Counted from the stretch's first letter, positions 1 through 9,065 are shown. The stretch is DNA of 64,000 nucleotides from Acinetobacter sp. ANC 3832 (GCF_002135415.1 NZ_NEGJ01000007.1:122312-186311), one strand, 5' to 3'. Made by a program: numbers and translations. Notes: generated by a model not told the origin, from the sequence alone.

Positions 1-1440
1 GTTGCTCAAGATATTCATGAACGTGCAGATTCAGCCCATATTGATTATCAAAAATTGGCAAAAATGTTTGAGCACAGTGATATTTTATTCCGCTTCCAAC
101 GTATTTTGTCACTACAAGGCAAAGCCTGTAAGGACTTAAGCGATAGCATTTTGCATCTTTCAACCTATCAACATAACAGCCGTTTTGAACATTCTTTTAA
201 GAATTTAAGACACTCTCTAGAAAAATTAAAAGATGAACAAAGCTATGATCAAATTTGGATCAATGCATTGTTTTCGCTCTATCAAAATTTAAAATCAATT
301 GATGCACAATTGCGAAATGTTGAAACTGAACAGCATATCAAACTGGATAAAAATAAGAATTTTGAAACCCAGTTGAAAGATGACGATTTAAAAGGTTGGG
401 ATGATATTATCATTCGAATTAAACAAAATTTAACACCTGAATCCGTATTATTCCGCCATGCAATTCGAGTATCCATTGTTTTATTAATTGGCTATATTTT
501 TGTTCAGGTTTCTCAAATAGAATATGGTTATTGGGTTTTATTAACCGCATTATTTGTCAGCCAACCCAATTTCAATGCGACAAAACGTCGTTTACGCCTA
601 CGAATTTTAGGCACTTTAGGCGGTATTATTCTTGGTTATGCTGTGCTCTATTTTGTGCCCTCTATTGAAGGGCAACTTTTATTATTGGTGATTAGTGGCG
701 TACTCTTTTTTGATTTACGCAGTAAACAATATGCCCAAGCAACTGCTTTTATTACCATTATGGCTTTAATTAATTTCAATTTAGATGGCTTAGGTTTTGA
801 AGCTGCTGTCCCTCGTATGGTCGACACGATTATTGGTTGTGCATTGGCATGGTTTGGTGTCAGCTTTATTTTCCCTGACTGGAAATTCCGTCGTTTACCA
901 CGCACTATTACCCGTTCCTTAGAAGCGCAGTGTAACTATTTATCTGAAGTCGTGATGCAATACCATCAGGGTCGTAACAATGGTTTGAATTATCGTATTG
1001 TACGACGTGCGGCACACAATACCGATGCTGAAGTTGCATCACTCATTTCGACCTTAGCCACTGAACCTGATTTTGATCCTACGCAGAAAGCATTGGCATT
1101 TGAGTTTCTCTGTCTCAATCACACTTTTATTAGCTATATTGCCGCTTTAGGTGCACATCGTGAACAAATCCATGATGCAGAAATTTTAGCGCTACTCGAT
1201 CAAGCTTTAGATGATATTAAAGGCGCTTTATTAGGGGATGAGATGCCTGATCTATCCACACATAATATGTTGCAAACCATTCGTACACGTTTAAACAGTA
1301 CAGATGAAGACTCATCTAAGGCATTGATAATATTACAACAACTTTCGCTTATGTTTAGTATTTTAAAACGATTAAGTACGTTAAAACAAAGCCTAAGTCA
1401 TGACCGTGATGATCAATCTACTGAATTGGCTTCACTCTAA
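1..1440 (+). CDS. YccS-like FUSC-family inner-membrane protein (3' part)
   Basis: The gene enters from the left edge: the frame is open from base 1 (it reads VAQDIHERADSAH before the first candidate start), so the N-terminal part is outside the window. The visible 479 residues correspond to the second half of YccS/YhfK-type proteins, which are about 700 aa. The soluble stretch with HERADSAH and SDILFRFQRILSLQ is typical of this family. It is followed by a block of hydrophobic helices beginning RVSIVLLIGYIFVQV (the FUSC_2 fusaric-acid-resistance-like membrane domain, with WVLLTALFVSQPNF), then a C-terminal soluble helical domain. Such proteins are inner-membrane and proposed to be efflux-related; the substrate is unknown. 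Confidence 0.85.
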   Translation, partial: VAQDIHERADSAHIDYQKLAKMFEHSDILFRFQRILSLQGKACKDLSDSILHLSTYQHNSRFEHSFKNLRHSLEKLKDEQSYDQIWINALFSLYQNLKSIDAQLRNVETEQHIKLDKNKNFETQLKDDDLKGWDDIIIRIKQNLTPESVLFRHAIRVSIVLLIGYIFVQVSQIEYGYWVLLTALFVSQPNFNATKRRLRLRILGTLGGIILGYAVLYFVPSIEGQLLLLVISGVLFFDLRSKQYAQATAFITIMALINFNLDGLGFEAAVPRMVDTIIGCALAWFGVSFIFPDWKFRRLPRTITRSLEAQCNYLSEVVMQYHQGRNNGLNYRIVRRAAHNTDAEVASLISTLATEPDFDPTQKALAFEFLCLNHTFISYIAALGAHREQIHDAEILALLDQALDDIKGALLGDEMPDLSTHNMLQTIRTRLNSTDEDSSKALIILQQLSLMFSILKRLSTLKQSLSHDRDDQSTELASL

Positions 1441-1533
1441 ATTTGCCTCGTAAATTGGTACAATATACTCACTGATTGTACTAATTTAATGCTAAACTCT
1501 GCCTAGTTTTAAACATACATTGTTATTGACACT

Positions 1534-2094
1534 ATGACCGCGAAAAATCTTTACGCTTATACCTTACAACCTGTTCCTTATGAAGTTTCTGAAGCTGAAC
1601 AACGTTATGCACAATTGTTGATTTGGCGAAGTACAAATAAAATTGGAACCAAAGCTTGGGCAATTATGGGCGTAATTGTTGCGCTTTCATTATTGGGTAT
1701 TATTTTTATAAAAAACTACTCAACTATTATTTTTTGGGTGGCACTTGCCTGTGTTGCAATTTACCTTCTTGTCCGTAAGTTCGGTTTAGAATGGTACGTT
1801 AAACGCAAAATGAATGAATTCCCTGCTCAGGAAATTAAAGGCATTAAATTAGGTGTTCAGCCTCACGGCATTGTGATGCGTCAAAATATGAATGGTCAAG
1901 AAGGTGTTGGTACCATCGCTTGGAAAGATATTTACGAATGGTATAATACGCCAGAGTTCCTATTGGTGAACTTCAAAGTAAAAGATCAACAAGGTGCGTA
2001 TATTTTACCAAAACGTATGGATAGCAAAAACTTCCCTTTCAGCTCTGTACGTAAACACTTAAAAGAAGTGGTTGGCGAGCCTAAAACACTTTAA
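1534..2094 (+). CDS. YcxB-like two-TM membrane protein
   Basis: A 186-aa protein with two adjacent transmembrane helices (about residues 42-60 and 64-82) followed by a soluble C-terminal domain. The pattern GVQPHGIVMRQ...GVGTIAWKDIYEWYNTPEFLLV...YILPKR is characteristic of the YcxB-like C-terminal domain (a PH-like fold found in many bacterial membrane proteins of unknown role). It lies 93 bp after the FUSC gene and is followed by a clear terminator. No enzymatic motif is visible, and the function is not known. Confidence 0.75.
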   Translation: MTAKNLYAYTLQPVPYEVSEAEQRYAQLLIWRSTNKIGTKAWAIMGVIVALSLLGIIFIKNYSTIIFWVALACVAIYLLVRKFGLEWYVKRKMNEFPAQEIKGIKLGVQPHGIVMRQNMNGQEGVGTIAWKDIYEWYNTPEFLLVNFKVKDQQGAYILPKRMDSKNFPFSSVRKHLKEVVGEPKTL

Positions 2095-2131
2095 TTCTAA
2101 GTTGTAATAAACTTATATAAAGAAGTCGAAT

Positions 2132-2157
2132 AAAAGCCTCCTTTTTCGGAGGCTTTT
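2132..2157 (+). terminator. Rho-independent terminator after the YcxB-like gene
   Basis: A 10-bp perfect stem (AAAAGCCTCC / GGAGGCTTTT) with a 6-base loop and T-rich 3' arm, 38 bases after the stop codon. Confidence 0.9.
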
Positions 2158-2196
2158 CTATGAGTTATACTCATAAAACTAATCACCAATAAAAAT

Positions 2197-2218
2197 GATA
2201 ATGAGAATAAATATTATC
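2197..2218. promoter_or_regulatory. Candidate Fur box
   Basis: The site begins GATAATGAGAAT and ends ATATTATC, so it is a near-palindrome GATAAT...ATTATC that resembles the Fur consensus (GATAATGATAATCATTATC). It lies about 75 bp upstream of a reductase of the kind that releases iron from siderophores, which fits Fur control. The match is imperfect and judged by eye. Confidence 0.55.
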
Positions 2219-2292
2219 TACAAATACATATTCTCTACCGAGTCTTCAGTTATAATTTCGCCATCTAAAAACTCACACCTCTCTCAACACTC

Positions 2293-4896
2293 ATGTTTAA
2301 GAAAACTTTTTTTCAAATACACTGGTTCTTAGGGATTACCGCTGGGCTCATACTTTCTATTATGGGTGTGACTGGGGCAATCTATTCTTATGAACAACAA
2401 ATTCAAAAATGGATTAGTCCCGAAAGTTATACGGTTCAAGTAGAAAATACAGCCAAGTTAAGCCCTGCCGAAGTCTATCAACACTTCCAAACGGCCAATC
2501 CTGATATGAAAATTAACAGTATCACGGTGGCTAAATCTCCAACGGAATCTTCAAGTATTAATATCGTCAAAGAAGGTGCTCGCAAGGGTTACAACATGAT
2601 GATTAATCCTTATACCGCTGAAGTTCTACCTGATGTAAAAGGAAAAGAGTTTTTTCAATTCATCCAACAATTACATCGTAATTTAACAGTGGGTGAAATC
2701 GGTAAGCAAATTACGGGTGCTTGTACACTGATGTTAATTTTCTTTGTATTGAGTGGATTGTATTTACGTTGGCCGAAAAAACATTCATTTAAGCAATGGT
2801 TTACCATTAAACCAAAACTCAAAGGCAGAAACTTCCTTTGGGATTTACATGCTGTGGTTGGAACGTGGGTGATTATTTTCTATTTAATTCTCGCTTGTAC
2901 AGGACTCTATTGGTCTTATGACTGGTGGCGTAATGGCATGTTTAAGGTTTTAGGCGTAGAACCGCCTCAAGCTGAAATGCAAGCAGGTGGACGTAGTGGT
3001 ACAGGTGGTAAAGCTCAAAAAAATGAAAAACCCGCTCAAGCTGAGAATAATAAGCACGGTAAACGTGACGATAAAAAAGGATTGAAGCCTGAACAAATCA
3101 ATATGGCTTTAACTCAGACTTGGACAGGCTTTAATGCCCAAGTTGGACGAGATTACTCTACCCTCACCTTGTCTATTCCAAAGAAAGCAGACAGTAAAGT
3201 AGAACTGACCTTTGTTGATGCAATACCACAGCATGAACGTGCACGAAATAAAGCCACTTATAATTATCAAACTGCAAAAATAGAAAAACTTGAACTGTAT
3301 GAAGACAAAAAGCTAAATGAAAAAATCATGAGCAGCATGCTACCTGTACATCGTGGTAGCTTTTTTGGCCCTGTATTCCAATTCATTGTGATGCTTGCCG
3401 CTTTAGCAATGCCACTGTTCTTTATTACTGGTTGGCTGTTATATCTAAAGCGTCGTAAGCAAAAGAAACTCACTTTGGCTGCGCGTAATACAGCTTCAGG
3501 TTTTCAAATTGATCCAAGTGCAACACCTTGGTTGATTGTCTATGCATCGCAAACGGGCGTTTCTGAACAACTTGCATGGCGTACAGCAACAAGCTTACAA
3601 GAAGCTCATCAACCTGCCACAGTAAAAGCAATTCAACACTTAACATCCGATGAATTAGTTCAAACCAAACAAGTTCTATTTATTGTCAGTACTTATGGCA
3701 CAGGTGAAGCACCTGATTTGGCCACTCAGTTTGAGAAAAAAATGCTGAATAGCAGATTAGACTTAAGTGAATTGAGCTATGCGGTTTTAGCCTTAGGTTC
3801 TAAAGAATATCCTGAGAGCTATTGTAGTTTTGGTCATCGCATTGATGCTTGGTTAAAGCAAAATGGAGCACAACAACGCTTTGCGACCATTGAAGTTGAT
3901 AATGGCAATAATGCAGATATTCAATTATGGAATACCGCTTTAGCCAAAAGTACCAAGCTTGATTTACAGGCAATGTCTATTGATAAGGTTTTCGATGAAT
4001 GGAAATTAACAAAACGTGATCTACTCAATCCAAATAGCTTAGGTGCGCCTGCTTATAACATTGAATTACAAGCAGATCATATTCCAAACTGGCAAGCAGG
4101 TGATATTGCTGAAATTCAACCAGGAAATAGTACTGAACGGATTCACACTTTTTTAAACAAATATCAAGTAAATGCAGAGACTCTCGTAGATTCATTAAAT
4201 GTCACCATCCAACAGGCTCTATGGAATCGCGACTTATCGATCGAAGTCGAACCTTTTGCCAATATGGAACACTTACTTGAGCAGTTACCTGAATTACCAA
4301 CACGTGAATACTCTATTGCCAGCATCCCATCTCAGCAAGTTTTACGTTTAGTTGTACGCCAACAAAGCAATAAGCAAGGTGAATTAGGCTTAGGTTCAGG
4401 ATGGTTAACCGAACATACTGCTTTGCGAAGCAAAATTTCATTGCGTATTCGTACCAATGAATCATTCCATTTAATTACAGACAATCGTCCGATTATTTGT
4501 ATTGGTAATGGGACAGGTATTGCTGGACTAATGAGTTTAATTTCTGCACGTGTTCGTGCTGATCATATTGAAAACTGGCTCATCTTTGGTGAACGCCAAC
4601 AATCTTGTGATTATTTCTACAAAAACACCATCCAAGCTTGGCAAAATACAGCCATGCTGAAACGTCTTGATTTGGCATTTTCACGAGATCAATCTCAGAA
4701 AATATATGTTCACCATAAGCTGACTGAACAAGCTGAGTTACTTAAAACTTGGATTACCAATGATGCTGTGATCTATGTGTGCGGGAGTATACAAGGCATG
4801 GCCAGTGATGTTGACCAAGTATTGATTGATATTTTAGGTGAAGAAACTGTAGATGAATTACGACGACAAGGTCGTTATCGTCGAGATGTCTATTAA
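2293..4896 (+). CDS. PepSY-TM / flavodoxin / FNR fusion reductase (putative ferric-siderophore reductase)
   Basis: An 867-aa fusion. Residues 1 to about 400 form a PepSY-associated membrane region with about four TM helices (near 10-32, 140-160, 190-212, 360-385) and a charged, low-complexity periplasmic insert near 225-260. Residues about 412-550 are a flavodoxin domain: an FMN phosphate loop YASQTGVSEQ from residue 417 and STYGTGEAPD near 466. The rest is a CysJ-like FAD/NADPH module: RxYS motif REYSIAS from 671, GNGTGIAG near 738, YVCGSIQGM, and the C-terminal RRDVY typical of sulfite/P450-reductase flavoproteins. Inferred role: moving electrons from NADPH across the inner membrane to reduce ferric siderophore in the periplasm. 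A Fur-box-like site upstream supports iron regulation. It stands alone and ends in a strong terminator. Confidence 0.85.
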   Translation: MFKKTFFQIHWFLGITAGLILSIMGVTGAIYSYEQQIQKWISPESYTVQVENTAKLSPAEVYQHFQTANPDMKINSITVAKSPTESSSINIVKEGARKGYNMMINPYTAEVLPDVKGKEFFQFIQQLHRNLTVGEIGKQITGACTLMLIFFVLSGLYLRWPKKHSFKQWFTIKPKLKGRNFLWDLHAVVGTWVIIFYLILACTGLYWSYDWWRNGMFKVLGVEPPQAEMQAGGRSGTGGKAQKNEKPAQAENNKHGKRDDKKGLKPEQINMALTQTWTGFNAQVGRDYSTLTLSIPKKADSKVELTFVDAIPQHERARNKATYNYQTAKIEKLELYEDKKLNEKIMSSMLPVHRGSFFGPVFQFIVMLAALAMPLFFITGWLLYLKRRKQKKLTLAARNTASGFQIDPSATPWLIVYASQTGVSEQLAWRTATSLQEAHQPATVKAIQHLTSDELVQTKQVLFIVSTYGTGEAPDLATQFEKKMLNSRLDLSELSYAVLALGSKEYPESYCSFGHRIDAWLKQNGAQQRFATIEVDNGNNADIQLWNTALAKSTKLDLQAMSIDKVFDEWKLTKRDLLNPNSLGAPAYNIELQADHIPNWQAGDIAEIQPGNSTERIHTFLNKYQVNAETLVDSLNVTIQQALWNRDLSIEVEPFANMEHLLEQLPELPTREYSIASIPSQQVLRLVVRQQSNKQGELGLGSGWLTEHTALRSKISLRIRTNESFHLITDNRPIICIGNGTGIAGLMSLISARVRADHIENWLIFGERQQSCDYFYKNTIQAWQNTAMLKRLDLAFSRDQSQKIYVHHKLTEQAELLKTWITNDAVIYVCGSIQGMASDVDQVLIDILGEETVDELRRQGRYRRDVY

Positions 4897-4933
4897 TCTA
4901 GATCTAAGAGATAAGTTTTAAATTCTGTTGCAA

Positions 4934-4961
4934 AAAAACCGAGCAAATCTGCTCGGTTTTT
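4934..4961 (+). terminator. Rho-independent terminator after the fusion reductase
   Basis: An 11-bp stem (AAAAACCGAGC / GCTCGGTTTTT) with a 6-base loop, ending in a T run. Confidence 0.9.
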
Positions 4962-5040
4962 CATAGAGTCACTGAAATCATCCATCAAACTCTTTAGACT
5001 ATTCAATTAAAATATATCCACTCAAACGAATATCTAAATC

Positions 5041-5814
5041 ATGCTATTACGAATTTTTTTATTGATTATCGGACTGATCTTATTCAGCGATGGCTTCATT
5101 CTCATCTTACAAAAGAAAATTCACTTGGGCACAATTATACCGTTCTTCGTAGGTCTAATATTTTTAGGCTATGCTTTATTTTATGCAAAAATTCAGCAAT
5201 ATTTAAAAAACCATCAACAACTATATACGTTTTGGAAAATCAGTTGGATGGTCTTTATTATTTGGAGCATTAGCCTCTTTGGTTTTTTCTTATATTTACA
5301 TCAAAAAACACAGCAAAATAACCACACTCAACCTGTTGAAGCCATTATTGTACTTGGCAGTGGTATCACTCAAGGTAAAGCCTCTCCTACGCTTGCAGCT
5401 CGCTTAGATACAGCAGCTCAATTCGCTGAAACCCAACCCGACGCACTTATTATTGTCAGTGGTGGGTTGGATTATGGTGAACAGCAAACTGAGGCTGAAA
5501 TCATGTCTAAATATCTACAAGATCAATATCATATTGTTTCATCAAAGATTGCTTTAGAAGATCAAAGTACCAGTACAGACTTAAATCTTAAAAATAGTCA
5601 AAAGATTCTACAAAGGTACGGCTTAAAATTAAACTTACCGATTGCAATCGTAACAAGTGATTTTCATACTTTAAGAGCAGCGGCGATTGCTCAAAAACAA
5701 GGTTATCTACATTTCACCACAATTAGCGCACCAACACCTTTAGCCACACGTTATAACGCATGGCTAAGAGAGTATTTTGCTTATCTAAGTGGTTGGGTAT
5801 TGGGTGAGTATTAA
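5041..5814 (+). CDS. DUF218 / YdcF-ElyC-like membrane protein
   Basis: A 257-aa protein with three N-terminal TM helices (about 2-20, 28-48, 68-90) followed by a DUF218 domain: AIIVLGSGITQGKASPTLAARLDTAA from about residue 102, IIVSGGLDYGEQQTEAEIM, ALEDQSTSTDLNLKNS and IAIVTSDFHTLRAAAIAQK. These blocks are the family signature. The family includes ElyC, linked to undecaprenyl-phosphate and envelope metabolism in E. coli, and YdcF. The exact reaction here is unknown. It ends convergent with the DUF2750 gene. Confidence 0.85.
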   Translation: MLLRIFLLIIGLILFSDGFILILQKKIHLGTIIPFFVGLIFLGYALFYAKIQQYLKNHQQLYTFWKISWMVFIIWSISLFGFFLYLHQKTQQNNHTQPVEAIIVLGSGITQGKASPTLAARLDTAAQFAETQPDALIIVSGGLDYGEQQTEAEIMSKYLQDQYHIVSSKIALEDQSTSTDLNLKNSQKILQRYGLKLNLPIAIVTSDFHTLRAAAIAQKQGYLHFTTISAPTPLATRYNAWLREYFAYLSGWVLGEY

Positions 5815-5838
5815 ATAAAAATACACTAACACATGCAT

Positions 5839-6315
5839 TCATTCAGACTTTTGATGAATGCGAATTTTTCGAGGTGATGGTAATTCAGCATTTTTAAACA
5901 ACTCAGGTTGAGTCGTGTACAGCTGATATAAATATTTTTTTAAATCAAGAAGAAATACATCCCCTGAAACCAAAACATTTTGACCTTCAGGGGTTAAATT
6001 CAATGAAAGATGCGTATTATTTTGTCTAATATAAGGAATCATATGATCAATAAAAGCAACTAATGGAATTTCCTCGACTTTATACCCCACCCAATTATCT
6101 TTAATCAGTAATTGAGCCAAACCCTTACTTTGCCAAATTGCTAATGTTTGTTGACCTGATGGTGTTGCACATAAAGCCCAGCCATCCTTATATAAAGCAT
6201 AGATTTTGGTTTGAGCAGTAATGGTTTCAACAAATTGTTTATAAATGTCTTTTGCAGAAAAATTAGAATTTTGATTTGAAGTCGCTTTACGCTGATAAGG
6301 ATTTCTCATGATCAT
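5839..6315 (-). CDS. DUF2750 family protein
   Basis: A 158-aa soluble protein. The core (YKQFVETITAQTKIYALYKDGWALCATPSGQQTLAIWQSK, then WVGYKVEEIPLVAFIDHMIPYIRQN) matches the DUF2750 pattern: an aromatic 'W-L-x-D-x-G' strand, a 'P-W/LW-x-x-x' strand, then a conserved acidic helix. Residues 1-20 look disordered. It is a single gene between a DUF218 gene and the tRNA array, with no known function and no signal peptide or TM segment. Confidence 0.7.
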   Translation of the reverse strand: MIMRNPYQRKATSNQNSNFSAKDIYKQFVETITAQTKIYALYKDGWALCATPSGQQTLAIWQSKGLAQLLIKDNWVGYKVEEIPLVAFIDHMIPYIRQNNTHLSLNLTPEGQNVLVSGDVFLLDLKKYLYQLYTTQPELFKNAELPSPRKIRIHQKSE

Positions 6316-6383
6316 TTTTATAAAAATAGTTATAGGCTTATTTTACAGAAAATAAATAGAACTTGATAGATGTGTACGATGTA

Positions 6384-6459
6384 TGGTGGGCGCTGACGGG
6401 ATCGAACCGCCGACATTCTGCTTGTAAGGCAGACGCTCTACCAACTGAGCTAAGCGCCC
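6384..6459 (-). tRNA. tRNA-Val (UAC), copy 1
   Basis: A 76-nt minus-strand cloverleaf starting GGGCGCTTAGCTCAG, with anticodon loop CTTACAA (anticodon TAC), T-loop GGTTCGATCC and encoded 3' CCA. It is identical to the other three Val copies and is the most promoter-distal gene of the array. Confidence 0.97.
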
Positions 6460-6553
6460 TGAGGAAAAAACAACTGTGTTGTTTTTATGACGCAAGACAA
6501 ACTGATGTTGTCTTGGTATTCAAATATTTTAAATCTCAGGAATTTAAAATAAA

Positions 6554-6630
6554 TGGCGCAGCGGACGGGACTCGAACCCGCGACCCTCGGCGTGACAGGC
6601 CGATATTCTAACCAACTGAACTACCGCTGC
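6554..6630 (-). tRNA. tRNA-Asp (GUC), copy 1
   Basis: A 77-nt minus-strand cloverleaf starting GCAGCGGTAGTTCAG, anticodon loop CTGTCAC (anticodon GTC), T-arm GGTTCGAGTCC, encoded GCCA end. Identical to the other three Asp copies. Confidence 0.97.
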
Positions 6631-6687
6631 ATACGGTACTTTACACAAAGGTAAAGTAATGTTCTTTAAAGCTAAAGTCACTTTATA

Positions 6688-6763
6688 TGGTGGGCGCTGA
6701 CGGGATCGAACCGCCGACATTCTGCTTGTAAGGCAGACGCTCTACCAACTGAGCTAAGCGCCC
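6688..6763 (-). tRNA. tRNA-Val (UAC), copy 2
   Basis: Same 76-nt sequence as Val copy 1, anticodon TAC, encoded CCA. Confidence 0.97.
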
Positions 6764-6845
6764 TGAGTCTTAAAAATAGTCATCCTATTTTTATTGTGTA
6801 AGATAAATCTTACTTTCATTTATGAAGATCAGAAATCTAAATAAA

Positions 6846-6922
6846 TGGCGCAGCGGACGGGACTCGAACCCGCGACCCTCGGCGTGACAGGCCGATATTC
6901 TAACCAACTGAACTACCGCTGC
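6846..6922 (-). tRNA. tRNA-Asp (GUC), copy 2
   Basis: Same 77-nt sequence as Asp copy 1, anticodon GTC. The spacer to Val copy 2 is about 80 bases, longer than spacers elsewhere in the array. Confidence 0.97.
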
Positions 6923-6955
6923 ACTGCGGTCTTTATATTGCTATAAAGTAAAACT

Positions 6956-7031
6956 TGGTGGGCGCTGACGGGATCGAACCGCCGACATTCTGCTTGTAAG
7001 GCAGACGCTCTACCAACTGAGCTAAGCGCCC
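6956..7031 (-). tRNA. tRNA-Val (UAC), copy 3
   Basis: Same 76-nt sequence as Val copy 1, only 21 bases from the neighbouring Asp copy 3. Confidence 0.97.
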
Positions 7032-7052
7032 TCAATAGATCGAAAGTGTAAA

Positions 7053-7129
7053 TGGCGCAGCGGACGGGACTCGAACCCGCGACCCTCGGCGTGACAGGCC
7101 GATATTCTAACCAACTGAACTACCGCTGC
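7053..7129 (-). tRNA. tRNA-Asp (GUC), copy 3
   Basis: Same 77-nt sequence as Asp copy 1, anticodon GTC. Confidence 0.97.
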
Positions 7130-7176
7130 ATCTACACAATTTCACGATTGTGGTACAAACAATATTAAGAATTAAG

Positions 7177-7253
7177 TGGCGCAGCGGACGGGACTCGAAC
7201 CCGCGACCCTCGGCGTGACAGGCCGATATTCTAACCAACTGAACTACCGCTGC
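7177..7253 (-). tRNA. tRNA-Asp (GUC), copy 4
   Basis: Same 77-nt sequence as Asp copy 1. It directly neighbours Asp copy 3, so the alternation of Val and Asp is broken once here. Confidence 0.97.
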
Positions 7254-7277
7254 ACATAATTCCTAACGTAAAGAGCT

Positions 7278-7353
7278 TGGTGGGCGCTGACGGGATCGAA
7301 CCGCCGACATTCTGCTTGTAAGGCAGACGCTCTACCAACTGAGCTAAGCGCCC
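7278..7353 (-). tRNA. tRNA-Val (UAC), copy 4
   Basis: Same 76-nt sequence as Val copy 1. It is the promoter-proximal gene of the array. Confidence 0.97.
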
Positions 7354-7380
7354 TTAACGACTTTATCGTTTGTGAGGTGC

Positions 7381-7408
7381 ATTATAGAGAATCTTCGCAG
7401 GGTGTCAA
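7381..7408 (-). promoter_or_regulatory. Strong sigma-70 promoter of the tRNA array
   Basis: On the minus strand a perfect -35 TTGACA (7403-7408), a 16-bp spacer and a perfect -10 TATAAT (7381-7386) sit about 28 bases before the first tRNA. The discriminator after the -10 is C-rich (GCACCTCAC), as in stable-RNA promoters subject to stringent control. No second good promoter was seen inside the array, so it is probably one transcript processed into eight tRNAs. Confidence 0.85.
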
Positions 7409-7685
7409 ACGCTTTTCTCTTGGTTTTAAGTTTTTTAGGTTTGAGTGATTAAAAAATAGATCATTTGAGCAAAAAATATGGTTTTTTGTTTATTATTTAT
7501 CTGTTTATGCCATTTTAAATTTGAAATTTTCTACTTTTAAATTCAGTTTAAACTGTTGACTCAGACTTATTTAAGTAGCCTTCTCGATAAAATGACAGAA
7601 TATCTCTTAAATCAACGTTCAATATCCACCCTGATTCAAAAATTAATATGCATTAAATAGCTTCAATGCATAGAAATAACATCTT
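7409..7685. other. A+T-rich intergenic stretch without a gene
   Basis: Between the tRNA promoter and the stop of the DUF454 gene. Nothing beyond homopolymeric A/T runs was seen: no supported reading frame, no strong hairpin. Confidence 0.6.
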
Positions 7686-8111
7686 TTACTTTATCTTTTT
7701 CTCAATAAGATCAGTTTGCATCGTTATTTTTTCATCATTAAAAGATAAACTCATCTTTTGTTCGGGTCGTGTCCATAGCCATATTGCCACTATCAACATG
7801 GTTAAATTTGTAAAGACCTTGACCAGAAGTGGTGCATTGGTAAAGAGCATGATGATTGCGCTAATCGACATCATGATACTGGCTATCCATTTGGCTTTTC
7901 TGGGTACAGTGCCATTCTCACGCCATGCACGTAAATTTGTACCATATTTAGGATGATTCATTAACCATGCATCCATTTGTGGCCAGCCTTTGGAAGCAGC
8001 CCAAGCCGCTAAGATTAAAAATACTGTGGTTGGCATACCCGGTAAAAGCGCACCAATAAAACCTAGTATAATAAAGATAATAACTAGGGATCGCCAAAAC
8101 AATATTTTCAT
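7686..8111 (-). CDS. DUF454 / YbaN-like inner-membrane protein
   Basis: A 141-aa membrane protein with the start taken at 8111 (MKILFWRS), because the family begins directly before the first TM helix; an upstream ATG at 8168 would add 19 polar residues. The hallmark of DUF454 is present: LGFIGALLPGMPTTVFLILAAWAASKGWP, then the conserved HPKYG...WRENGTVPRKAKWIA loop, followed by two more TM helices. The E. coli homolog YbaN is about 125 aa. Function unknown. Confidence 0.85.
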   Translation of the reverse strand: MKILFWRSLVIIFIILGFIGALLPGMPTTVFLILAAWAASKGWPQMDAWLMNHPKYGTNLRAWRENGTVPRKAKWIASIMMSISAIIMLFTNAPLLVKVFTNLTMLIVAIWLWTRPEQKMSLSFNDEKITMQTDLIEKKIK

Positions 8112-8216
8112 ACAGCAACTCATTTGAATGAATTCGGTTAGTATATCTCTTTTTAAAGCCTTCCCCATTTTCTAATTTGTTTTTCACTTTTAGTTAAATT
8201 GTTGTGGATACCATCT

Positions 8217-9065
8217 ATGCCGATTTTTTTTGAACCTTGGCTTCTCTATAAACAGCCTATAGTTAGGCAACTCGCCTTTACGATTGCCAGTCCGAATATT
8301 TTGCAAAATATTCCAGATGAACTTGATCTACGCCACACCTTCGAACTCCATCAGCCAGACTTTTGGTCTACACAATATTTAAGATATCAACCGCGACTGA
8401 AACAGTTGGATGAAAATCCCCAAGCGTTGATTGATTTTATTTCACGTTTAAAAAGTACTCGTCTGGGTTTGCGTTTTGAACATTTGATGTGGTTTTGGCT
8501 CTGCGATGCTGAATACCATGATTACGAGTTGCTCGGACATAGCATTCAGATCATTGATGGACGGAATACTTTAGGTGAACTCGACTTTTTACTTTTTAAT
8601 AAGAATACCCAAAGCATCGAACATTGGGAAGTTGCATTAAAATTCTATCTTGCTGAAGCAAATTTTAGCTTAGAACATTGGTATGGTCTTAATCGTAGTG
8701 ATACCTTACAGCGTAAATTACATCATTTCAGTCATAAGCAATTTCAATTTGAGCAAGCCAAAGGCTATTCAATTCAACAGCGCTTCGTGGTCTTAAAAGG
8801 TCAACTTTATACACCTCATTTAAAAACCAATGAAACTACCCCCTTTTGGCTCAATTCGACACGTAGATTAGGGACTTGGGGATATACCCTATTCGATAAA
8901 GACTATTATCGCTTACAACGCCAAGAGTGGATTTGTCATGATTTAGCTTTAAGCTCAGATGAAGCCAAATGGTGGACCAATGGTTTATATCGACATATAG
9001 ATCAAGAACGATATTACATGTTCCGTCAAGCCCCGACTTTATGCACAAATGTTAAATACATGTAA
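8217..9065 (+). CDS. DUF1853 family protein (PD-(D/E)XK-like fold)
   Basis: A 282-aa soluble protein with ATG at 8217 (MPIFFEPW) chosen; a TTG six codons earlier is possible. The DUF1853 features are visible: N-terminal 'PWLLYKQPIVRQLAF', LGLRFEHLMWFWL, and GELDFLLFNKNTQSIEHWEVALKFYL. The last block has the D...E-x-K arrangement of PD-(D/E)XK nuclease-like folds (D in GELDF; E and K in WEVALKF). Whether it cleaves nucleic acid is not known. It is divergent from the DUF454 gene. Confidence 0.8.
   Translation: MPIFFEPWLLYKQPIVRQLAFTIASPNILQNIPDELDLRHTFELHQPDFWSTQYLRYQPRLKQLDENPQALIDFISRLKSTRLGLRFEHLMWFWLCDAEYHDYELLGHSIQIIDGRNTLGELDFLLFNKNTQSIEHWEVALKFYLAEANFSLEHWYGLNRSDTLQRKLHHFSHKQFQFEQAKGYSIQQRFVVLKGQLYTPHLKTNETTPFWLNSTRRLGTWGYTLFDKDYYRLQRQEWICHDLALSSDEAKWWTNGLYRHIDQERYYMFRQAPTLCTNVKYM

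Noticed and set aside
5835..5861. Hairpin GCATTCA/TGAATGC between the convergent DUF218 and DUF2750 genes
   Set aside because: Short stem with a long loop that overlaps the DUF2750 coding end; too weak to call a terminator.
6363..6611. Plus-strand reading frame of 82 codons across the tRNA array
   Set aside because: It reads through two tRNA genes on the opposite strand and gives the well-known spurious 'ALTGSNRRHSACKADALPTELSAL' type of protein.
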